A DNA stretch of 64,000 nucleotides, from assembly GCF_030817355.1 (NCBI RefSeq), contig NZ_JAUSZH010000001.1, forward strand, positions 3,156,501-3,220,500. Direction: 5' to 3'. The notes under the pieces are model-generated. The model made no database searches and had not been told where the DNA came from. It worked only from the letters and a program-made list of their open reading frames with translations. Shown here one piece after another: positions 55,471 to 64,000 of this stretch. Source of the stretch: Streptomyces sp. V1I1. Its GTDB lineage: Bacteria; Actinomycetota; Actinomycetes; Streptomycetales; Streptomycetaceae. Positions within the stretch are counted from its first letter, which is position 1. Each line of letters starts with the position of its first letter. Both the position numbers and the translations under genes were made by a program.

Positions 55471-56541
55471 TCACTGCTGCCCGGTGCAGCCGGTGACCCC
55501 CGTCTTGAGGGTCGCGCAGGCCTTGGCCTCGGCCGGCGCGGCGACCGCGGTCATCGGGGTGTACGCGTCGTTGTCCGCGTTCACCAACTCGTTCTGCGCG
55601 CTCTTGCCGGCCACGCTGATCTGCAGCGCGTCACCGGGGGCCGCCTGGGTGATACGAGCCCAGGCCGCCTGGCAGGTCTTGCTGTAGCGGACCTCGACGA
55701 AGGTCTTGCCGACGGTCGCGGAGGAGACGGTCTTGGCGAACTCGCCGCCGCAGCCCATCGCTTCCGGGTCCTGGCCCGTGCATGCCTTGCCGCTGCACTT
55801 CACACCCGCGGGCAGTTGCGGACTGCTGGTGGTCGGGGCTGCCGGAGGGGGCTTGGCAGCGGGCTTGCCGTCGGTGCCGTCCCCGCCGAGGTCGGTCAGG
55901 AGCACGGCGGCGGCGATCACCAGCAGCGCGCCGACGAGGCCGGCGAGGAACATGATGACCTTGCGCTTGCCGCCTTCCTGGTGGTCGGGGGAGGGGTCAG
56001 CGCCCAGCGGCGCGGTCGGCGGCGCGGGGAGGCCGGGACCGCTCTGCGTCGGCATGTAGGGGGACGGGCGCTGCGGCTGCTCCCCGCCGCAGCGGTCCCA
56101 GCCGCTCGGATCCCGGCCACTCGGATCCCGGCCGCTCGGATCCGCGGGCGCGGCCGGCAGGCCGCCCGGGCGACCTGCCGGGGCAACCGCCTGCGCCGGG
56201 CCGAACTCCCCGAGCGCTGCCCGCGCCTGGGAGATCCGCGACGCTTCCATCGTCATGTCGTGGCGCATCTCGGAACGGCTCCAGGCGCGCTCCGCGAGCT
56301 CCCACATGGTGGTCAGATGCCCCGTGTTCGTCCCGGTCACCTCGGCCAGCGCGACTATCGCGCCCTTGGGCGCGAGCAGCCGCCCGTTCAGATACCGCTC
56401 CCACGACGTCTTGCTGTATCCGGTGCGGTCCGCGACGGCGGAGATGCTCAGCCGGCTGCGGTCGACAAGCCGGCGCAGCTGACTGGCGAACTCCCGGACC
56501 TGCGGGTCGAGTTCCTCCGGCAGTGCCTTCCAACGAGGCAT
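55471..56541 (-). CDS. Membrane-anchored HTH protein with DUF2690 extracellular domain
   Basis: 356 aa from ATG 56541. XRE-type HTH at about 20-75 ('LSISAVADRTGYSKTSWERY', 'LNGRLLAPKGAIVALAEVTG'). A Pro/Gly linker has three DPSGR repeats. One helix (about 200-222, 'KVIMFLAGLVGALLVIAAAV'), then a Cys-rich domain starting 'VKCSGKACTGQDPEAMGCGG', which I recognise as DUF2690. A one-chain sensor-regulator layout; target unknown. Confidence 0.85.
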   Translation of the reverse strand: MPRWKALPEELDPQVREFASQLRRLVDRSRLSISAVADRTGYSKTSWERYLNGRLLAPKGAIVALAEVTGTNTGHLTTMWELAERAWSRSEMRHDMTMEASRISQARAALGEFGPAQAVAPAGRPGGLPAAPADPSGRDPSGRDPSGWDRCGGEQPQRPSPYMPTQSGPGLPAPPTAPLGADPSPDHQEGGKRKVIMFLAGLVGALLVIAAAVLLTDLGGDGTDGKPAAKPPPAAPTTSSPQLPAGVKCSGKACTGQDPEAMGCGGEFAKTVSSATVGKTFVEVRYSKTCQAAWARITQAAPGDALQISVAGKSAQNELVNADNDAYTPMTAVAAPAEAKACATLKTGVTGCTGQQ

Positions 56542-56802
56542 GTGCTTCCCCCCTTGTCCCCTTTTCCCCCGAACGGACTACCCAATGGGATGCGCAGGCC
56601 CAGGATGTCAGTTCCTGTTATCGGCGTGCACGGGAGCATTCGGGATGGACTGCACGCCCCGTCGTGCGCCCCGCCCGTACCGCAACCGCCCCGCCCGCCC
56701 GTAGCGCACGATCAAAGCGTGGCGGAATGGTCACTTCCCTGCCACAGGCCCCTGGCGTCCCTTGTCCGCACTTGGCGCGTCCATGACCCTTGAAAACAAG
56801 AC
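56542..56802. other. Intergenic, no gene seen
   Basis: About 260 bp between the HTH gene and the icd terminator. Presumably holds the HTH-gene promoter; no recognisable motif. Confidence 0.4.
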
Positions 56803-56838
56803 GGCGCCCGTCCTCCCTCGGGGGAGAGGACGGGCGCC
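56803..56838 (-). terminator. Terminator of icd
   Basis: GGCGCCCGTCCTC pairs perfectly with GAGGACGGGCGCC around a 10-nt loop, 13 bp after the icd stop. Confidence 0.88.
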
Positions 56839-56850
56839 GTTCCCTTTCGA

Positions 56851-58071
56851 TCAGGCGGACGCCATCTTCTTCTGCAGGTTGGCGTCGAGCACGTCCAGGA
56901 ATTGCTCCGTGGTCAGCCACGGTGCGCCCTTGGAGATCAGCAGTGCCAGGTCCTTCGTCATCTGGCCGGCCTCGACGGTCTCGATGCAGACCTGCTCCAG
57001 CGTCTCCGCGAACCTGGTGACCTCGGGGGTGTTGTCCAGCTTTCCGCGATGGGCAAGACCACGGGTCCAGGCGAAGATCGACGCGATCGGGTTGGTCGAG
57101 GTCGCCTTGCCCTGCTGGTGCTGGCGGTAGTGGCGGGTGACCGTGCCGTGCGCGGCCTCGGCCTCGACGGTCTTGCCGTCGGGAGACATCAGGACCGAGG
57201 TCATCAGACCCAGCGAGCCGAAGCCCTGCGCGACGATGTCGGACTGGACGTCGCCGTCGTAGTTCTTGCACGCCCAGACGTAGCCGCCCTCCCACTTGAG
57301 CGCCGCGGCGACCATGTCGTCGATGAGGCGGTGCTCGTAGGTCAGGCCCTTGGCGTCGAACTCGGCCTTGAACTCGGCGTCGAAGATCTCCTGGAAGATG
57401 TCCTTGAAGCGGCCGTCGTACTTCTTGAGGATCGTGTTCTTCGTGGACATGTAGACCGGGTACTCACGGGCCAGGCCGTACCGGAACGAGGCGCGCGCGA
57501 AGTCGCGGATCGACTCGTCGTGGTTGTACATCGCGAGCGCGACACCGGCGTCCGGGAACTCGTGAACCTCGAGTTCGATCGGCTCGGAGCCGTCCTTCGG
57601 GGTGAAGGTCATGGTGAGCGTGCCGGGGCCGGGGACCTTCAGGTCGGTGGCGCGGTACTGGTCGCCGAAGGCGTGACGGCCGACGACGATCGGCTTGGTC
57701 CAGCCAGGGACGAGCCGCGGCACGTTCTCCATGATGATCGGCTCGCGGAAGATCACGCCGCCGAGGATGTTGCGGATGGTGCCGTTCGGCGAGCGGTACA
57801 TCGCTTTGAGGTTGAACTCCTCGACCCGCGCCTCGTCGGGCGTGATCGTGGCGCACTTGACGCCGACGCCGTACTTCTTGATGGCGTTGGCGGCGTCGAC
57901 GGTCACCTGGTCGCTGGTGGCGTCGCGGTGCTCGATACCCAGGTCGAAGTACTTAAGCTCGACATCGACGTACGGCAGGATCAGCTTGTCCTTGATGAAG
58001 GACCAGATGATGCGGGTCATCTCGTCGCCGTCGAGCTCGACGACGGGGTTGGCAACCTTGATCTTGGCCAT
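56851..58071 (-). CDS. icd: NADP-dependent isocitrate dehydrogenase, dimeric type
   Basis: 406 aa from ATG 58071 ('[20 protein letters not shown]'), the length of the homodimeric eukaryote-like subfamily rather than the ~740-aa monomeric enzyme I know from S. coelicolor. '[20 protein letters not shown]' holds substrate residues, '[20 protein letters not shown]' metal ligands, and '[20 protein letters not shown]' the NADP site. ATG 58083 is an alternative with GAGAGG too close. An 18-bp palindrome lies 37 bp upstream. Confidence 0.94.
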   Translation of the reverse strand: MAKIKVANPVVELDGDEMTRIIWSFIKDKLILPYVDVELKYFDLGIEHRDATSDQVTVDAANAIKKYGVGVKCATITPDEARVEEFNLKAMYRSPNGTIRNILGGVIFREPIIMENVPRLVPGWTKPIVVGRHAFGDQYRATDLKVPGPGTLTMTFTPKDGSEPIELEVHEFPDAGVALAMYNHDESIRDFARASFRYGLAREYPVYMSTKNTILKKYDGRFKDIFQEIFDAEFKAEFDAKGLTYEHRLIDDMVAAALKWEGGYVWACKNYDGDVQSDIVAQGFGSLGLMTSVLMSPDGKTVEAEAAHGTVTRHYRQHQQGKATSTNPIASIFAWTRGLAHRGKLDNTPEVTRFAETLEQVCIETVEAGQMTKDLALLISKGAPWLTTEQFLDVLDANLQKKMASA

Positions 58072-58107
58072 GAGGTGGAACATCCCTCTCACGTCGATAT
58101 ATCCCGA

Positions 58108-58125
58108 TATCTCGTCATCAAGATA
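58108..58125 (-). promoter_or_regulatory. TamR-like palindrome upstream of icd
   Basis: On the minus strand TATCTTGATGACGAGATA is an 18-bp imperfect palindrome, followed by an overlapping GATATCGGGATATATC. From memory it resembles the operator of TamR, the PecS-type MarR regulator that controls aconitase, mdh and malate synthase in S. coelicolor. No binding data here. Confidence 0.45.
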
Positions 58126-58149
58126 CTCGACGGGGTGGGCCACGCCGGG

Positions 58150-59208
58150 CTAACGCACGGTGAAGTGCACGGCGTCCTCCAGGAACGGAACGTCCAGCCA
58201 CGGCTTCGGCTGCGTCACCAGCGCGAGCAGGACGATCAGGATGCCGAGCACTCCGTACGTAACCATGTCGGTGAAGCGGGAGCGCACCGCCAGCATGCCC
58301 ACGGAGGGCAGCATCCGGCGCAGCACGGCGCCCGTGAGGAGGGCGACGCCGATAAGGATGGTGCCGACCCGGAAGGCCTCGGCGAAGGCGTCGGTGCCGA
58401 CGACCACGAGGCCGAGCCCGGTGAGCGCGAGCACCGTGAGCAGCGGCCACTGCCGCGCGGGAGCGGGAGCCCCACCGGGAGCGGCCCGCCCGCCGCCTTC
58501 GGGCCGGGCGGTGTCCCGGGTGAGGGATGGCGGCCGCCGGGAGGGGGCCTTGCCGGGTGCGGCGGGTTGCGCGGTCCGATGGTCCTGGGAGGTGTCGGGG
58601 GTGTGCCCCGCATCCGCGACACGCGCCTCGATGCCGCTTTGGTCGCCGGCGTCCGGGCGGCCGGGCCGGGGGTGGACGGCCTCGGCTAGCGCGGCGGCGA
58701 CGGCGGCCCCGACGGCGGGGACGGGGCGCTTGTGGTGGGGGCCGGTCCGGCCGTTGGCGTCGGGAGCGGCCGACGGTTCGACGGCGTCCCGGCCGTCCGC
58801 GTCGGTGGAGGCCGGTTCGACGGCGTCCCGGCCGTCCGCGTCGCTGGAGGCCGGTTCGACGGCGTCCCGGCCGTCCGCGTCGCTGGAGGCCGGTTCGACG
58901 GCGTCCCGGCCGTCCGCGTCGCTGGAGGCCGGTTCGACGGCGTCCCGGCCGTCCGCGTCACTGGAGGCCGGTTCGACGGCGTCCCGGCCGTCCGCGTCAC
59001 TGGAGGCCGGTTCGACGGCGTCCCGGCCGTCCGCGTCACTGGAGGCCGGTTCGATGGCGTCCCGGCCGTCCGCGTTACCGGCGGCCCGGTCCTCCGCCCC
59101 CGGCTCGGGGGCCCCTGCGCTGCCGGCTGCAGAGGCAGCGCCCTCTGCAAGCGGCGCAGCCGCACCGCGGTCGTCCGCCCCCGCTGCGTCGTTCGTGCGT
59201 ACGCCCAT
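58150..59208 (-). CDS. DUF3017 membrane protein with expanded repeat N-terminus
   Basis: 352 aa. The C-terminal ~100 residues ('WPLLTVLALTGLGLVVVGTD', 'VRSRFTDMVTYGVLGILIVL') form a three-helix DUF3017 domain, which usually follows folD in actinobacteria. The N-terminal ~250 residues are acidic and disordered and include eight 13-residue repeats ADGRDAVEPASSD. The family is normally far shorter, so this half is an expansion. The gene starts 18 nt after folD. Confidence 0.85.
   Translation of the reverse strand: MGVRTNDAAGADDRGAAAPLAEGAASAAGSAGAPEPGAEDRAAGNADGRDAIEPASSDADGRDAVEPASSDADGRDAVEPASSDADGRDAVEPASSDADGRDAVEPASSDADGRDAVEPASSDADGRDAVEPASTDADGRDAVEPSAAPDANGRTGPHHKRPVPAVGAAVAAALAEAVHPRPGRPDAGDQSGIEARVADAGHTPDTSQDHRTAQPAAPGKAPSRRPPSLTRDTARPEGGGRAAPGGAPAPARQWPLLTVLALTGLGLVVVGTDAFAEAFRVGTILIGVALLTGAVLRRMLPSVGMLAVRSRFTDMVTYGVLGILIVLLALVTQPKPWLDVPFLEDAVHFTVR
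58784..59095. repeat. Eight 39-bp tandem repeats in DUF3017 gene
   Basis: GCGTCCCGGCCGTCCGCGTC recurs every 39 bp from 58784 to 59057. Copies 2-4 and 5-7 form two sub-blocks differing at one base (GCTGG versus ACTGG), showing recent unequal duplication. All are in frame. Confidence 0.95.
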
Positions 59209-59226
59209 GGGCTTCAGCCTTCCCGG

Positions 59227-60093
59227 TCAGCCCGCGGCGGCGACGGCGGCGCGCTCGGCCGCCTCGACGACGTTGACCAGCAGCTGCGCGCGGGTCATCG
59301 GGCCGACGCCGCCTGGGTTCGGTGAGATCCAGCCGGCCACCTCGGCGACGCCCGGGTGGACGTCTCCGGCGATCTTGCCGTTCTCGTCGCGGCTGACGCC
59401 GACGTCGAGCACTGCCGCGCCCGGCTTGACGTCCTCCGGCTTGATGATGTGCCGTACCCCGGCCGCCGACACGATGATGTCGGCCTGCCGCAGATGCATG
59501 CCCAGATCGCGGGTGCCGGTGTGGCACTGGGTCACGGTCGCGTTCTCGGACTTACGGGTCAGCAGCAGCGGGATCGAGCGGCCGACGGTGATGCCGCGCC
59601 CGACGACCACGATGTGCGCGCCCTTGATCTCGACGCCGTGGTGACGGAGCAGCTGGATGATTCCGTACGGAGTGCACGGCAGCGGCGCCTCCACGCCCAG
59701 CACCAGCCTGCCCAGGCTCATCGGGTGCAGCCCGTCCGCGTCCTTGGCCGGGTCCATCAGCTCCAGCACGCGGTTGGCGTCGATGCCCTTGGGGAGCGGG
59801 AGTTGGACGATGTAGCCCGTGCACTCGGGGTTGTCGTTGAGCTCGTGGACGACCGCCTCGATCTCCTCCTGCGTGGCGGTGTCCGGCAGTTCGCGCTGGA
59901 TCGACGCGATGCCGACCTCCGCGCAGTCGCGGTGCTTGCCGTTGACGTACCAGCGGCTGCCCGGGTCGTCCCCGACGAGCAGGGTCCCGAGGCCCGGGGT
60001 GATACCCCGTTCCTTGAGGGCCGCCACGCGGGCGGTCAGGTCGGACTTGATCGCGGCTGCGGTGGCCTTGCCATCGAGAATCTGGGCAGTCAT
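59227..60093 (-). CDS. folD: Methylene-THF dehydrogenase / methenyl-THF cyclohydrolase
   Basis: 288 aa from ATG 60093, GAGG upstream. Makes 10-formyl-THF from methylene-THF for purine synthesis. '[17 protein letters not shown]' carries the catalytic Tyr-x3-Lys, '[12 protein letters not shown]' and 'KDADGLHP' are signatures, and '[17 protein letters not shown]' binds NADP. No ZTP riboswitch is visible upstream, unlike glyA. Operon with DUF3017. Confidence 0.95.
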   Translation of the reverse strand: MTAQILDGKATAAAIKSDLTARVAALKERGITPGLGTLLVGDDPGSRWYVNGKHRDCAEVGIASIQRELPDTATQEEIEAVVHELNDNPECTGYIVQLPLPKGIDANRVLELMDPAKDADGLHPMSLGRLVLGVEAPLPCTPYGIIQLLRHHGVEIKGAHIVVVGRGITVGRSIPLLLTRKSENATVTQCHTGTRDLGMHLRQADIIVSAAGVRHIIKPEDVKPGAAVLDVGVSRDENGKIAGDVHPGVAEVAGWISPNPGGVGPMTRAQLLVNVVEAAERAAVAAAG

Positions 60094-60381
60094 GGACCCA
60101 TCCTCGCGGATGGACCCGCCCCGGTTCCAATTCGGGCCGCCACTGGCCCGCCACCGGGCCGCCCTCCGGCCGTCTCCCGGCCCCCTCCCGGCCCCCTCAG
60201 GGACAACGTGAGGTTGCACTTGCACAACACATGTGGCCGCCGACTGGACAAAATGTCGACCTTAATACCACGATGAGCCGCGCAGTACCGCGGCAGTGTT
60301 GGGGGGCAGACCGCTGATCTTGTGACGTTCCTCCGCGCTCGGACCGCGTCGTCCCCGCACTTCCAACGGAGGAAACCCGCC

Positions 60382-60963
60382 ATGAGCTTCGGCGACCCGA
60401 ACAACCCTTACGGCCAGCCGCAGGGCCAGCCGCAGCAGCCGGGCTACGGCTACCCGCAGCAGGGCCAGCCGCAGCAGCCCGGTTACGGCTACCCGCAGGC
60501 CCCGCCGGTCCAGCCGTACGGCGCCGGCGGCTTCCCGCCGGCGGCCCCGACGTCGATGCCCGGTCTGATGACTGCGGCCCGCGTCCTCCTGTTCATCATT
60601 GGCGGTCTGCAGGTCCTCGTCGGAATCATCGCGGGCATCGCCATCGCGGCCGCCTCGGACGCGGTCGACTCGGACGCAGCAAGTGGCCTGGCCGGTCTCG
60701 GCTTCATCATGGTCTTCATCCTGCTGGTCTTCGCGGGCCTGGCGATCTTCCTCGGGGTGAAGTTCTCCACCGGCGGCACCGCCATCCGCGTCATCACGAT
60801 CGTGTACGCATCGCTGATGATCCTCGGCTCCCTCGCCAACTTCACGTCCGGCCAGGCCACCGGGGTGGTCGGCGGCCTCGTCAGCCTCGCCATCGGCGGC
60901 ATCATCCTCGCCGCGATGGTGAACTCGCAGGCGTCTGCCTGGTTCAACCGCCCGCGTTACTGA
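60382..60963 (+). CDS. Membrane protein with GYGYPQ repeat N-terminus
   Basis: 193 aa from ATG 60382, GGAGG 10 nt upstream. Residues 1-60 contain two copies of a GQPQQPGYGYPQ unit, a low-complexity cytoplasmic tail. Four helices follow ('AARVLLFIIGGLQVLVGIIA', 'LGFIMVFILLVFAGLAIFLG', 'ITIVYASLMILGSL', 'GLVSLAIGGIILAAMV'), like DUF4064-type proteins. Function unknown. Confidence 0.8.
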   Translation: MSFGDPNNPYGQPQGQPQQPGYGYPQQGQPQQPGYGYPQAPPVQPYGAGGFPPAAPTSMPGLMTAARVLLFIIGGLQVLVGIIAGIAIAAASDAVDSDAASGLAGLGFIMVFILLVFAGLAIFLGVKFSTGGTAIRVITIVYASLMILGSLANFTSGQATGVVGGLVSLAIGGIILAAMVNSQASAWFNRPRY

Positions 60964-60996
60964 GGTACTTGGCACCACGCACGTACCGAATACACG

Positions 60997-61100
60997 AAGG
61001 CCGCAATACGCGCCGACTGGCGGGTTTGCGGCCTTCGGCCGTGCTGCCCTCCGCACCCCCGCCCGGGCGGGGGTGCGGAGGTGCGGCCCTCGGGCCGCAC
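60997..61100. terminator. Triple hairpin terminator between convergent genes
   Basis: Three stems in a row: AAGGCCGCAA/TTGCGGCCTT (60997-61035), the 28-bp palindrome built on CCGCACCCCCGCCC (61051-61078), and GTGCGGCCC-TC-GGGCCGCAC (61081-61100). They separate the membrane gene from purH. Confidence 0.88.
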
Positions 61101-61109
61101 AGCTCAGGG

Positions 61110-62678
61110 TCAGTGGAAGAAGTGCCGCGTACCCGTGAAGTACATCGTCACGCCCGCCTTCTTCGCCGCCTCCACCACCAGCTCGTCCCGCACCGAACCG
61201 CCCGGCTGCACCACCGCCTTGACGCCCGCCGCGAGCAGGATCTCCAGGCCGTCGGGGAACGGGAAGAACGCGTCGGACGCGGCGTACGAGCCCTGCGCGC
61301 GCTCCGCCCCCGCGCGCTCCACCGCGAGCTTCGCGGAGTCGACGCGGTTGACCTGGCCCATGCCCACGCCCACGGACGCGCCGTCCTTCGCGAGCAGGAT
61401 CGCGTTCGACTTCACCGCGCGGCAGGCCTTCCAGGCGAAGGCAAGCTCCCCCAGTTGCTCGCCGGACAGCGCCTCGCCCGTGGCGAGCGTCCAATTGGCC
61501 GGGTCGTCGCCCTCCGCCTGGAAGGCGTCGGACTCCTGGAGCAGCGCACCGCCGGAGACCGGCTTGAGGTCGCCGGGCTGCAGCGGGGTGCCCTCGACCT
61601 GCAGGACCCGGATGTTCTTCTTCCGGGCCAGGACCTCGACCGCTCCGTCCTCGTACGCCGGTGCGGCGATGACCTCGGTGAAGATGTCCGCGACCTGCTC
61701 GGCCATCGCCACGCTCACCGGGCGGTTGACGGCGATCACGCCGCCGAACGCGGAGAGCGGGTCGCAGGCGTGCGCCTTGCGATGCGCCTCGGCGACGTCC
61801 GCGCCGACCGCGATGCCGCACGGGTTGGCGTGCTTGATGATCGCGACGCACGGCTCCTCGTGGTCGAATGCGGCACGGCGCGCCGCTTCGGTGTCCACGT
61901 AGTTGTTGAAGGACATCTCCTTGCCGTGCAGCTGCTCGGCGTTGGCGAGCCCGCCCGGCTGCCCGTCGGTGTAGAGCGCGGCGGCCTGGTGGGGGTTCTC
62001 GCCGTACCGGAGTGTGGCCTTGCGCTCCCACGCGCCGGCCAGGAACTCCGGCAGGGTCGCGCCCTCCTCGGGGGCGTACGCGTTGGTGAACCAGGACGCG
62101 ACGGCCACGTCGTACGCGGCGGTGTGCTGGAACGCTTCCGCCGCCAGGCGCTTGCGCGCGGCCAGGTCGAAGCCGCCGGTCTTGACGGCGTCGAGCACGT
62201 CGCCGTACCGCGCCGGGCTGGTGACAACCGCGACCGACGGATGGTTCTTCGCCGCCGCGCGGACCATCGACGGGCCGCCGATGTCGATCTGCTCGACGCA
62301 CTCGTCGGGAGCCGCGCCGGAGCGGACGGTCTCCTGGAAGGGATACAGGTTCACGACGACGAGGCCGAAGGGCTCCACGCCCAGCTCGGCGAGCTGCTCA
62401 CGGTGCGACTCGAGCCGCAGGTCGGCGAGGATCCCGGCGTGCACGCGCGGGTGCAGAGTCTTGACCCGGCCGTCCAGACACTCGGGGAAGCCGGTGAGCT
62501 CCTCGACCTTGGTGACCGGCACCCCGGCCGCGGCGATCTTCGCGGCGGTCGAGCCGGTGGAGACCAGCTCCACGCCCGCCTCGTGCAGCCCGCGGGCGAG
62601 CTCCTCAAGACCCGTCTTGTCATACACACTGACCAGCGCTCGCCGGACGGCTCGCTTCGCAGCAGCCTCAACAGTCAC
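61110..62678 (-). CDS. purH: Bifunctional AICAR formyltransferase / IMP cyclohydrolase
   Basis: 522 aa from GTG 62678, overlapping the purN stop by 4 nt. Last two steps of IMP synthesis. The N-terminal cyclohydrolase has '[17 protein letters not shown]', '[16 protein letters not shown]' and '[15 protein letters not shown]'; the formyltransferase has '[13 protein letters not shown]', '[13 protein letters not shown]' (Lys-His pair) and '[10 protein letters not shown]'. Its substrate AICAR (ZMP) is the ligand family of the glyA riboswitch. Confidence 0.97.
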   Translation of the reverse strand: MTVEAAAKRAVRRALVSVYDKTGLEELARGLHEAGVELVSTGSTAAKIAAAGVPVTKVEELTGFPECLDGRVKTLHPRVHAGILADLRLESHREQLAELGVEPFGLVVVNLYPFQETVRSGAAPDECVEQIDIGGPSMVRAAAKNHPSVAVVTSPARYGDVLDAVKTGGFDLAARKRLAAEAFQHTAAYDVAVASWFTNAYAPEEGATLPEFLAGAWERKATLRYGENPHQAAALYTDGQPGGLANAEQLHGKEMSFNNYVDTEAARRAAFDHEEPCVAIIKHANPCGIAVGADVAEAHRKAHACDPLSAFGGVIAVNRPVSVAMAEQVADIFTEVIAAPAYEDGAVEVLARKKNIRVLQVEGTPLQPGDLKPVSGGALLQESDAFQAEGDDPANWTLATGEALSGEQLGELAFAWKACRAVKSNAILLAKDGASVGVGMGQVNRVDSAKLAVERAGAERAQGSYAASDAFFPFPDGLEILLAAGVKAVVQPGGSVRDELVVEAAKKAGVTMYFTGTRHFFH

Positions 62679-63313
62679 GGGAAAACTACCTTTCGTCCCT
62701 CAATGCGGTAGCCGTTACGGGCCAGACGCCCCACGACCTCGACGAGCAGCCGTCGCTCGACTTCCTTGATGCGCTCATGGAGAGCGGCTTCGTCGTCCTC
62801 GTCCCGTACCTCGACCACGCCCTGCGCGATGATCGGGCCGGTGTCGACGCCGTCGTCGACGAAGTGGACGGTGCACCCGGTGACCTTGGCGCCGTACGCG
62901 AGCGCGTCGCGCACGCCGTGGGCCCCGGGGAAGCTGGGCAGCAGGGCGGGATGCGTATTGACGCAGCGGCCGCCGAAGCGGGCGAGGAATTCCTTACCCA
63001 CGATCTTCATTGTGAAGCCGGCCGAGACGACCAGATCCGGTTCGTACGCGGCGGTGGCCTCGGTGAGCGCGAGATCCCAGGCGTCGCGGGTCTCGTAGTC
63101 CTTCACCTTGCACACGAAGGTGGGCAGCCCGGCGCGCTCGGCGCGCTCGAGACCGGCGATCCCGTCCCGGTCGGCCCCGACGGCGACGACACGGGCACCG
63201 AAGCCCTGCGGATCCTCGTCGATCGCCTCGAGCAGGGCCTGGAGGTTCGTACCGGACCCGGAGACCAGGACGACAAGGCGTGCAGGACGGCGGGAGGGGG
63301 GCGGGGAGGCCAC
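62675..63313 (-). CDS. purN: Phosphoribosylglycinamide formyltransferase
   Basis: 212 aa from GTG 63313. Transfers formyl from 10-formyl-THF to GAR. '[20 protein letters not shown]' is the substrate loop, '[16 protein letters not shown]' has the catalytic Asn-x-His and '[13 protein letters not shown]' the Asp. The open frame extends upstream, but the composition turns non-coding. Translationally coupled to purH. Confidence 0.95.
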   Translation of the reverse strand: MASPPPSRRPARLVVLVSGSGTNLQALLEAIDEDPQGFGARVVAVGADRDGIAGLERAERAGLPTFVCKVKDYETRDAWDLALTEATAAYEPDLVVSAGFTMKIVGKEFLARFGGRCVNTHPALLPSFPGAHGVRDALAYGAKVTGCTVHFVDDGVDTGPIIAQGVVEVRDEDDEAALHERIKEVERRLLVEVVGRLARNGYRIEGRKVVFP

Positions 63314-63410
63314 GTCGGGTCTCTTTCTCGCGGTGTGGTGCGGCTTGCGGTGCCGCTTACTGTGCGGCTTTGTGTGGTCGTACGAACGAATCGCGCCCCT
63401 CAATAGGGGA

Positions 63411-63438
63411 ACTCTACGAAGGGGCCGACCGTCAGCAA
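63411..63438 (-). promoter_or_regulatory. Predicted purNH promoter
   Basis: On the minus strand TTGCTG (63438-63433) and TAGAGT (63416-63411) are spaced 16 nt. The predicted leader is about 90 nt. No riboswitch recognised in it. Confidence 0.5.
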
Positions 63439-63577
63439 CGATACCGGCACACAGAACCGCCCCCACGGGACGGGGGCGTGCCCGGGAGGTAGCGTCTGGG
63501 GACAGGTCCCGTCCCCTGACGGGCACTACGACACAAGACCCCATGTGCGCTGGGTCTGAGGGGAAGACGTTCACCAC

Positions 63578-64000
63578 ATGCCGGACCGACGCCGCCGTAC
63601 GGACCTCCTGTTGCCGCGGGAGCGCCAGTCCACGGACGACAACAACCCCTTCGCGCCGCCACCGGAGGGCAGGCCTGACCAGCCCTGGCAGCCGCGCCGC
63701 CCAGCGAACGACGGCGACAACTCCGACGACTCCTCTTCGTCCGACTCGTCCGGCTCCTCCGGGTCGGGCTCTTCCGGATCCTCGGGCTCCTCGAGCGGTG
63801 GTGGCTCCGGCTGGGGCAGCCAGTGGAGCAGCCGCCAGCCGGGCCGCTCCTCGGGCGGTGGCTTCGGCGGCCGCCCCGGCGGCGAGAACGGCCAGAACGG
63901 CGGCGGCCGGCAGGGCCCGGACGGCGGCTCCCCCGGCGGCCTCCGCTGGGACCCGACGGACCCGGCCCAGCGCAGGGCGCGCTATGCGCTGCTGTCGGGC
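63578..64000 (+). CDS. Ser/Gly-rich protein, C-terminus outside window
   Basis: 141 codons from ATG 63578 (GAGGGGAAG upstream), open to the edge. A basic start 'MPDRRRRTDLLLPRERQSTD' is followed by a long Ser-Gly tract (about 48-80) and Gly-rich linker, then 'GGLRWDPTDPAQRRARYALL', which looks like the lead-in to a membrane domain. Divergent from purN. Function unknown. Confidence 0.7.
   Translation, partial: MPDRRRRTDLLLPRERQSTDDNNPFAPPPEGRPDQPWQPRRPANDGDNSDDSSSSDSSGSSGSGSSGSSGSSSGGGSGWGSQWSSRQPGRSSGGGFGGRPGGENGQNGGGRQGPDGGSPGGLRWDPTDPAQRRARYALLSG

Noticed and set aside
58784..59095. CRISPR-like regular repeats
   Set aside because: Direct 39-bp repeats without unique spacers, in frame in the DUF3017 gene; a minisatellite.

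Overview
The window is chromosomal DNA from a high-GC actinomycete, almost certainly a Streptomyces. Third codon positions are nearly all G or C, GTG starts are common, and the gene order (sdhCDAB, D-Ala-D-Ala carboxypeptidase, trpS, glyA, choline/betaine genes, mdh, folD-DUF3017, purH-purN) is the conserved core order I remember from Streptomyces chromosomes. It is a housekeeping region with a few accessory patches. I saw no tRNA, rRNA, CRISPR array, phage or intact insertion sequence.

Layout. 1-9.1 kb: a truncated secreted DNRLRE/RHS-type giant protein (minus strand), an MmpS-like membrane protein, a hypothetical protein, a DUF4328 membrane protein, a lipoprotein GH20 hexosaminidase and an OHCU-decarboxylase-like gene with no ATG/GTG/TTG start. 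9.2-12.7 kb: sdhCDAB with a terminator. 12.8-19.1 kb: a small membrane protein, an alpha/beta hydrolase fused to a nucleotidyltransferase, a membrane protein-DCC oxidoreductase-TetR cluster whose promoter is bracketed by two perfect 14-bp palindromes, and an MMPL transporter with an extra C-terminal domain. 19.2-25.8 kb: a two-component system, relics of a peptide-binding protein, a metallophosphoesterase with a repeat-filled linker, an SCO4848-type protein, a carboxypeptidase and YihY/BrkB. 26.0-29.9 kb: four genes matching the mycobacterial decaprenylphosphoryl-arabinose pathway. 29.9-33.9 kb: a 2'-5' RNA ligase-like protein, trpS, an ECF sigma factor with a membrane partner, and a secreted protein.

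34-41.5 kb: glyA behind a ZTP riboswitch with an unusual tandem-repeat leader, divergent rocD, a YgiC/YgiB-like pair, an EamA-like protein, and a MocR regulator divergent from a carboxymuconolactone decarboxylase. 42.3-46 kb: two paralogous secreted tripeptidyl-peptidase-like hydrolases inside a 3.7-kb segment bounded by perfect 21-bp inverted repeats and carrying an IS5-type transposase relic. 46.4-53.6 kb: a five-gene minus-strand operon that oxidises choline to glycine betaine (betB, choline oxidase) and imports betaine or choline (ATPase, double permease, binding protein). 54.2-64 kb: mdh, a DUF2690 HTH protein, a dimeric-type icd, DUF3017, folD, a membrane protein, purH, purN and the start of a divergent gene.

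The genes join up functionally. sdh, icd and mdh are TCA-cycle enzymes. glyA, folD, purN and purH form a one-carbon/purine set in which the ZTP riboswitch on glyA would sense the PurH substrate ZMP/ZTP. The choline operon supplies osmoprotectant. Dac, YihY, the prenyl-phosphate arabinose genes and the two-component system face the envelope.
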